From: Struthio camelus
Taxonomy: Eukaryota > Chordata > Aves > Struthioniformes > Struthionidae
Assembly (NCBI RefSeq): GCF_040807025.1
Contig: NC_090944.1
Location: 115,452,238 to 115,516,237, forward strand
Length of the DNA: 64,000 bases
Direction of reading: 5' to 3'
A model generated the notes under the pieces. It was not told the DNA's origin and searched no databases. It was given only the letters and a program-made list of their open reading frames with translations. Position numbers and translations under genes: made by a program. Of this stretch, positions 39,901 through 48,900 are shown piece after piece; position 1 is the first letter of the stretch; every line of letters starts with the position of its first letter.

Positions 39901-42900
39901 TTTAACTTTTAATAGCCTGTACTCTCTGCTCATGAACTGTAACCAAACTTAAAGATCTGTAGATGACATGTAACAGAAGGAAAGAAAGAAATAGGCTTTT
40001 GAAGGCTACTTATTTTTCCAGCTCTGATGCAGATGTTCAAATATTTCTGCTAAAAGAGAAATTTAAATGTATTCAACTATTATAGCATCAGGATAATTTA
40101 ATCTTTTCTCTCGAATAGGGATGAGACCTTGTAGCCTTCTTTAATTTCTAAAATATGTTTTAAGACTGTACCTATTTGACTATACTTTAAAAAAAACGAA
40201 TAGGAGCTTGTAATACATTAAAAGGTAATTGAAAATTAGTGTGGCACAAATTGTCTAGCAAAAACCATGAAATTACTGCTTCTTAAATGACACTTCATAG
40301 TCATAGATAAATAAAAACAAGTTAACCTACTTAATGTAATAGGGTATTTTTTTTATGCCTTAAGATGTATAAAGCCATTTGAGACTTTGGATTACAAGTG
40401 GCTATAGAAAAACAAAGCATATTTTGCATAAGCTCTTCTTCTTTCCCTTGCCTCCTTTTTCTTCCCCAGTAGATGGATTTTTATCAACAGAGATGACATC
40501 ATGCTTGGGTTTAATTTAATGGAATCCAGTTTTCCCCGTGCATGGTATATCATCTAGTACACTGGGAACCCACTTCTGGCTGTTCATTACCTGCTAGAAT
40601 AATAAATGTGACAAATGATAATAGTGGAGAGATTCCATTGTTACTGTTTTTTTCCTCTTTATTTTAGATGAGCTTCACAGACTCTTCATTTTTTGTAGGA
40701 GTGTTCAGTCTTGGAGTCCCTGTAGATGCCCTCTTCTTCATTGGCAACCAGTTGGTGGCTACTAGCCATACAGGGAAAGTGGGAGTGTGGAATGCTGTGA
40801 CTCAACACTGGCAGGTGTGTTCAGTTCAGACACTTTTATTTCTGCATCAGTTCTAATACGCTGACATGTCTTTCTGGTAAAAAGAGAATAAAAGAATATG
40901 TGTGAAATACTTTGTTTTCGGTCCTGACCTGTGTTATGAAGTCTGCCACCTCGGTGGCAGAGTACTGTGCCTGTGAGTAGAATGTTGTTGAATTGTTTGG
41001 TGATACTACCAAGCATGCTTTCTAGGCTTTTTATTTAAAAGGACATGGTGCACTTTGGAGTAATAAATGTTATCTGTGAGTATATTTAAACTTCCTTTTG
41101 CAGTACTAAATTTGTAAAAATTCACTAGAAACATAATAGAAAATTTGTGGGGAATATATGTAAGCATTTTCTTCACCTTCTGGAGGAAAAAACATATTAA
41201 AAAGGGAGTCTTATAGCTGGGATCTCAAAAGGTATTTTACAATAGGAGACTCTCCTGCAGCAGAAATATACATGGTGCTTGAAAGATTCATGTCTTGCAT
41301 CTGGATGCTTTTGGCTGCACTGACTTTATTGCTGTTGTTAAGATGCATATTAAATAGACGGATCCTTGGAATCTGTGTGAGCCTGAGAAAGGAGTTGAGC
41401 GTTCATGTGACTAACAAAGCCTGTAACACGGCCAGATGTACATCTTTGTGGCACAAAAAGACTGGATGCAATAAAAAATGCAAAAATTGCCTTGCAAATC
41501 TCAAGAGGCAGAACTGACCTGGGGCTGACTCCCGTGTCTGTCACAATGTTTCCTGAATAAGTTTTGATTCAACTCTTAAGTGACAGTACTGCTAACAAAT
41601 AACACGGATAATAAGGATGGGATAGTGCTGCTTCTGCAGCAGACACAGGCATGTTAAGTTGGTCTCAAATAAACAAAACATTTTTCTACAGACCTATTGA
41701 AGCCTTGCAAAATATTCTGTTAGGAAACAATTTAATGCTATGTGACAAGTTAGAATTTGATATGTGCTAAAGGAGCAAGTTATAAAGATTAAAAACTATT
41801 GTCCCATTCATCTGCCTTTGTTTCCAGGTGGAGGCACAGAAAGCTTTCCAGTCACAGTAACTGTTCCTCAGTTCAATTGACTGTTCCTGCGGTGGTGAAA
41901 GCAATTCTTATTGAAGAGTAGAAAATATTTAGAAGTGGGCATATACTGCAAGATGTCACAAAATAAGTTTCTTCAGGGGAAGGGAATAGTTCCTTTTAAA
42001 GAAAAGTTTCAGGCTGTCGTCTTTGCAACAGGCTCTTTTGTTTATATTAGCAAGGAGGGCCTATATGAAAATGGGGTTTTCTCATCTCCCTTTAGAACAA
42101 ATTCTTCTTGGAGAAGAACCCCATAAAAATACTTAAGTGGCGGGGTTGTACCTCTGATCTTCAACTGCCTGATAAGAATGCCTGATATTTGTGTAAGTAC
42201 TTGCTATGAGTTACTCATAGCTTTGGGCTTTGAACGTAACCATACTTGTTGCAGTGAGAGAGGCTTTGAAGAGCAGAGCGTGCTGATGCGCCATTCAGAC
42301 CAAGATCTTGGTTTCATTTCAAGTTTTCTTTCCTGATGCCTTTCTATCTTCTTTCAGAATTGCCTTTTCTAAGTTCTCCTTTATGAAGGCTTATTGTGTG
42401 CCAGCTATCCTCCCTTAAGCTGTGTTTTTTGCATTTGACATAATTCATCCTGAGGATATGACTCTGACCTCTGTCTCTAATTAGTTTTGGCATCTCCTTC
42501 CCAAGTCTTGTAGATTTGAGCAGACTAGCCAAGGTGGTTTCCCTAGTACTTATTCCTCTGGCAACATTTCAGCGGCATGCAACACAGAGGCTGTGGGTCC
42601 TAGATGCGTCAGCAATGAAATATTTAGTATAGGATTGCTTAAAGGAAGCAGAATATTTAGCGTTGCAGAACATGAAGTAATAGAATACAGAAACAACAGA
42701 ACAGGACAGAAAAACTCTATTTGCTAAGTGAGGATTCTTGCTGTCTGTGTTCTACCAATGATTGTTGTATAGTGTCACTCTGTTTCTTAGTAGAAGGGGA
42801 ATAGTTCACATCTCAGCAGGTGCTATTTCTGATTCACCTCTGGCATCCTTCAGAAGAAAGGACTCGCCTTGCTTTGTCTGATCTCTCTGACTTGGTCAGT

Positions 42901-45900
42901 CAATCTCTGCCGTTGGCAGCATTGTAGAACCTCCTGCAGAACATAGGGTTAGTGTTCTTGATGGAAGCTGCTTGGATTCTTAGCCCTCTCTTTGCAGTTA
43001 CAATGCCATCTGCAAGGGGATTATTGAAGTGGTATATCTGTGGATGGGCTGCTTCTGCCTCCATTAGTTTTATAAGGGTATTGCAGATTGGAGAGCTTCC
43101 TTATACAGCTTTGGTCTACAGGCTCACTGCACCCTGATCCAGAGACTTTTAGGTGCTGAGATTTTAGTTGCTTGTACTTCTACTCTTGTCCTACTTTTTA
43201 AAGTAGTCTGGAAAAAGAACTTTTGAGACAGAGTTGGATCAGATTGTTTGATATCTCATTTAAGTGAAGTGTTGATTTGACTATGGGAAGAATAGCATAT
43301 TTGAACAGATCTATCTGAGAAAGAACTACGTAAGAGCATTAAGATTGAGAACAGCAATTGTTTTCAATAGTTGGCAAGGATCTTTCTTCTGGCCATTCAG
43401 TTATCAGTTATATGGAGAAATTCCAAGTGTTTTCCAAGAACAATTTATTTTTAGCATTGGCTCTGTGCTGCATTTTTGCTGAAACTAAGAAAGAAGGGCA
43501 AGTGCCTCCTTTCTTTTTTCTTTCTGAAGATATGCAGAAACTATTTTCCTTTTGCAGCCTTCTTTTTAAGGCTGAGCTGTAAGTTTAGAGAATGTTTTGA
43601 AAGCTTATAAACTATCTTTAAATCAGGAAATGGTGCTGATTTAGAGTAGTAGCTGTTCGGGGAAAAATTTTTCTTCTTGACCAACAGATTCATTGTAGGC
43701 ATTTTGCAAATGATTTTGCAAATCTCTGAAGCAATCAGAAAGATGCTGCTGGCCAGAGAGAAATGAGAACTTAAGCTAAAATTTCCATGAATTAATATTC
43801 AGTGTCCATTAAATGGACAGATTGAAATACACAGAGTTTAGGAAAAAAATGGTATGAGTTTCTGCATGTTCCTAATGCTCTTGATAAAGCGGCTGTTGAC
43901 TTGTCCTTCTGCTGGGATGAAACAAGAAAGTTGCTTGGGGTTGGAGATTATAGGCAGGATAAGCAAAGCTTTTCCTTTGTCTGAGACCTCTCTTGTCCCC
44001 CCTGAGGGAATGAGCGTTCCTTTGGAGCCTAGAGAGCAAAGAGAAGGTATGCTTAATCCCTGACCTTAAGTTGTAGACCAGTAACTGAAATATGACAGGT
44101 CTGCCTTTCAATTTACTTGATGTAAATTAACTGTATTGGAAAGGGGAAATCCTAATGGGGTTAGCGAATTTTTTTTTCATCATTATGTATCTGCTAGAGG
44201 TTGAGATCTCCTTTAGAGATAGGAGGGGGCCACAAGGAAGAACTGGGAATCAAGGAAGCCTTAGGGAGGCAATGTTTAGTTCCTCTGCACAGCAGCCTCT
44301 TAAGAAGTTGCCAGGAAGGGGGAAGCAGGTATAAGACAAAAAGCGCAAAGTACGTTCATTTGAAAAAAGCAGCCTTCCCCTCCTGAAGACGTAGCTTAGT
44401 TGCAACTGTTTAGTAAGTTTTTTGCCTCCTCATGGAGAAGGAGCCTCTAGAGCAGTTGTCAGTTGCCCTGGATTGAATGCATGCTTCTGATGGACTCCCT
44501 GACTGAAGATTTGGTTTGTTAAAGGAACCATGGATAAGCATCTACCAGCAGTACTTTAAGGATGCCATTGTGTGTGCGTGTGTGCGTCCACAATAGCTTC
44601 AGACCAGTACCAAACTCACGTGGTCTTTAACAGAACGTACCCAAAATGTCTGAAAACTGAGGAAGGAGCAACCCAATTTCTTGGATTTTTCTTCTGTTTG
44701 CACTAGGTTCAGGACGTTGTCCCTATCACGAGCTATGATACTGCTGGGTCCTTTCTGCTGCTCGGCTGTAACAATGGCTCTATCTATTATATAGGTAAGA
44801 AATGGGAGCAGGGCAGAAGGAAAAGGAAGTGGTACTGGGCAGCTCTGCTCCTAAAACACTCTTTAGTCTGGTTGTTCTAAGTCACATCAGAACAACGGTG
44901 TCTATTCAGAAAAATAAACGATTGTCTCTTCCCCACAGACATGCAGAAGTTCCCATTACGAATGAAAGACAATGATCTTCTAGTGACAGAATTGTATCAT
45001 GATCCTTCCAATGATGCTATAACAGCACTCAGTGTCTACCTCACACCCAAAACAAGTCAGTATTGTGTTTTGTTGATGTTTTTTTGAAGCTCAGTGAAGA
45101 TCAGTTACAGATGTGAGGGTGTTTTTTTCTGTTTTCTGGATGGCCTTTTTCTATTGAAGTATAGTAGGGTTAAAGTGGCCACAAAAGCATTGCACATAAG
45201 CCATGCAGTTTTCTGTATTTAATCGTCCTCAAATGAATGGTGAACACTAGGAGCAGCTGTATCCCCTCACATCTGTACATGTGTATAAATAGGTGCATAT
45301 GCTTTAGATATATGTACATATGTACATCATGCATTATGCATTAATGTATGATATAGTAACATACACTGTACATTAATGCTTGTACATAATGTACATTTGT
45401 TGGTTTTACCACTTTTACATAGCATAAGCACTTAGATTATGGCTTGTATTCACTGAAATACTCTGCTCTGAGTTATTGGGGGAGGAAAGAGAACCTTGCC
45501 TTGACATCTAACTTTTTCATAATCAATACAATAAAAACCATTTCGATATGCAGCAACACTTACTGAATGATGTTCAACTGTTGTGTCTATGCACTTTTTT
45601 GTAACCCATGGTACAGCTATCTTTTAAATTGATCGCCCTCCCCCCCCCCCCCCCAAAAAAAAAAAAATCTTGGAGGAACTGTTTATTCCCATACCTTTAT
45701 TGAAACCATAGTGACCTTTCTAACCATAGTCATCCCTGTTCTTGCCTTGCTTGCCATTAAGGCAGAAGTAAACCGTGTGTGGCACATATTGACCATGTCA
45801 CTGTGAAGAGCGCCAAAATATCCTCTTGGAATGTACAACAACATCTTTAAATGACTTTCTTTATGCCTTCCTTTAACCTCCAGGAGGGAGGACAGAATGG

Positions 45901-48900
45901 AAGGAAAGGCTGTTGTTAAGACAGAGTTGAAGAGCATTAGTATGAAACTGAACAAACTTTTTCAATGATACAACTTGTTCTCAGTTCATGAGGGGAAAAA
46001 AGAAGAGTAAATAATGTTTAAAATAAGTACCTGTCTTATTGTGGAAGCTTGGAAGTACTATTCTCTATTGCCTCATTCCCTGTCCCCAGTAAGACAAGCT
46101 CTCCCTCCTGAGGGGAACAACTGTATTCTTCCCCGCTGTAGGTGTAAGTGGCAATTGGATTGAGATTGCATATGGCACCAGCTCTGGAGCAGTGAGGGTG
46201 ATTGTACAGCACCCTGAAACAGTTGGGTCTGGACCTCAGCTCTTTCAGACTTTCACAGTTCATCGAAGTCCTGTTACGAAGATCATGCTCTCGGAGAAAC
46301 ATCTTGTGTCAGGTAAATTTTTTTTTTTCTGCACAAAAGTTTGTATTGGTGGTTCTCCCCTCCTCCTGCCCCTTGAAATGTTTGTATGCGTTGCCTTGTA
46401 ACTTGCTTTGTTCCCACAGATGATAGAGATGGGTTGGTCAGCGTTTTGGGTGAGATTTGCTTGGATCCTCATTCTTAAAGTGAACACTTCTTAAATCCTT
46501 TAGCATTTAAAAGACCTAAGTTTTATTTAAACAGATAGTAGAACAACTAACTTCCTTTTGTGTCTCATTCCAAGGTTGCTGTTAGTGCGGGGGGGGGGGG
46601 GGGACCTACACTTCTAAACAAACATATCCCTCCCAAATCCAATTGCTGTGGTCAGGTCCGTTAGGACTTGTCTTGCCTTAATAACCTTTCAGGAGCTTTC
46701 TGGGTTACAGCAAAATGTGTCCAGTAGAAATGAAGCCTTCTCATGGCTTCAAAGACTATCTGTGTCTCTGCTTTTCTCTGCAGTCTCCCAGACTTAGCTG
46801 TGTTGTCCAGTTCTGTGTTTTGGATAGCGTTTATTGCTCCCATGGAAGGTGTAATCTCCACCCCCTCTAGAAGAATCTGTCTGGCCCAGAAGCTAGGGAA
46901 GGAGGAGAGATTTACTTTCTGCTGCTTGCTCCCCCAATTTTTTTTGTAAAGGAACAGAGAACACGATCTGTAATAAGCTGCAAACAAACAGCCCAGAGGC
47001 CATCTGTTCCCCTGCAATTTGGAACCCATTTGGGGCTAAACAATTAGTGCCAATGGAAAGGACGCACCTGCATGTAGAAAGCTGAGTAACTGATGAATGA
47101 AATAGAAGGGCAGACCTGTGTGATGAGGTTTATGCTTCCAGACTGCTCTTATGGCATGTCTTGTCCTAGCATCTGCACACAGAAAACTGAAGTGTGCTGT
47201 AAGCTACTGGTGCTCACGCTCTCAGACCTTAATGTCTGTAGAACATATTGCGTCCCACCTGCCCTGGTTTGTTTCTTGCATTTTTGAGGGAAGAGACAAA
47301 AGTGACTAGTAGAAAAAAGGACAGCAACAACAATTCGTAGACTGTTAAGATAATTGTCTGGAGTTGCTAGATGACATGACATTGACTAAATTCTGCTTGC
47401 TCACTCAGTCTTCTATTCTATAGAAATCATAGGGAAGCTTATCTTGAAAGTGTTGTCATCCCTTGTAAATGTTATTTACACATCCTTTCTCTTCCTTTCT
47501 AGTTTGTGCTGATAACAACCATGTACGGACATGGACTGTAACTCGGTTCCGGGGCATGATTTCAACTCAGCCAGGTTCAACACCTCTTGCATCATTCAAA
47601 ATCTTGTCCCTGGAGGAAGCAGAGAGTCATGGCAGTTACTGTTCTGGAAATGACATTGGTAGGACATCTCTCAAGTGCTCTGTGCTGGGTCTGTAGCTTC
47701 ACTGGTCTCATAAAGGTTCAACGGTGAATTTTAACCCAGTAACGCACAAGTCAGCTGAAGCTCTTATATACTGCTCTCCCCTTGAGAAGATGATAGGGAT
47801 CTGTAAGAGTCAGTTGGCAATATTTACTGCTTAGGCTTTATAAGTTGTGTACACTTAGGTGGGGTTCATTTAAAGGGCTCGTTTCGAAGATGATGAGAAA
47901 GAAGGTAAAATTTTGTCCCAGAAGCTATACTTCTTCCTTGAGCAAACTGAAGTAGCTTTTTACTTTTCTTTTAAATAGAGAATGATAGAAAGCACAGGAA
48001 ACTGCATTGAAGCAGATGACCGTGGCAAGATTTGGGTTTACTGCAAATTCCAGTTAACTGTTCAGCAGCGGTTAAATAATGCACAGTTGAAAAATTTGTA
48101 AATGAATTTGAAGTTGTGACAAAGTTTGCCGAGGCCCTCAAACTGCAGAGGCAAATGAAAAAAGAATGCGTATATAGCAAGATACTCAAGGTATGCATTT
48201 GATAAATATGGGTACACAGGTACCCACAGGTAGATTCCTTTGCCATCTATCTTTGAGTCTTGCAAATGAACCTTTGATGAATAGGATGCTCAGTGAACAC
48301 AAGGCAGAGTCAGTAATAGCACAAGAAATCCAATTTGGCTGTTAAACTTCTGGAAGCTGCAAAATAAGGAAGTACTTATTCTTGTTATAAAGGCCTAGTG
48401 TAGGGCTTTGTAATGATACAGTATTTTCTGGGTGAAGGTACAGGATACTCAAGAATGGATGTCCTTTAAAACAAACAAACCCAACACACTCTTAAGATTT
48501 GTACCCATAGAGGCTTCTAACTATTGGATGGCTTTTTCTAACTATTGTTCTTCTTTGATTCCCTGGGTGTGATGCTTTAAAATTGCAGTGGTCACTCTAT
48601 GAGTTTGGGTCCTCAGGACTGCATGGGGAAGAGGGCAAGGGAACCAGAACAAACAAACAAACAGTGATCTTTCTTTTCTCTGTAGGACCCTTTGGTGAGC
48701 GTGATGATCAACAGGTGTTTATTCAAAAAGTCGTTCCCATCACCAATAAGCTCTTTGTAAGGCTGTCTTCAACTGGGAAGAGGTACTTCCATATTTAGGA
48801 TTTTAAGGGGGAAAGGAATGGGACTCCTGAGGTGGTTGGGTCTCTCTCCATAGGGGTGCTTGCAGGTGTCTTTAGCAGGCTTCTAGCATGCTTGGCAGCT

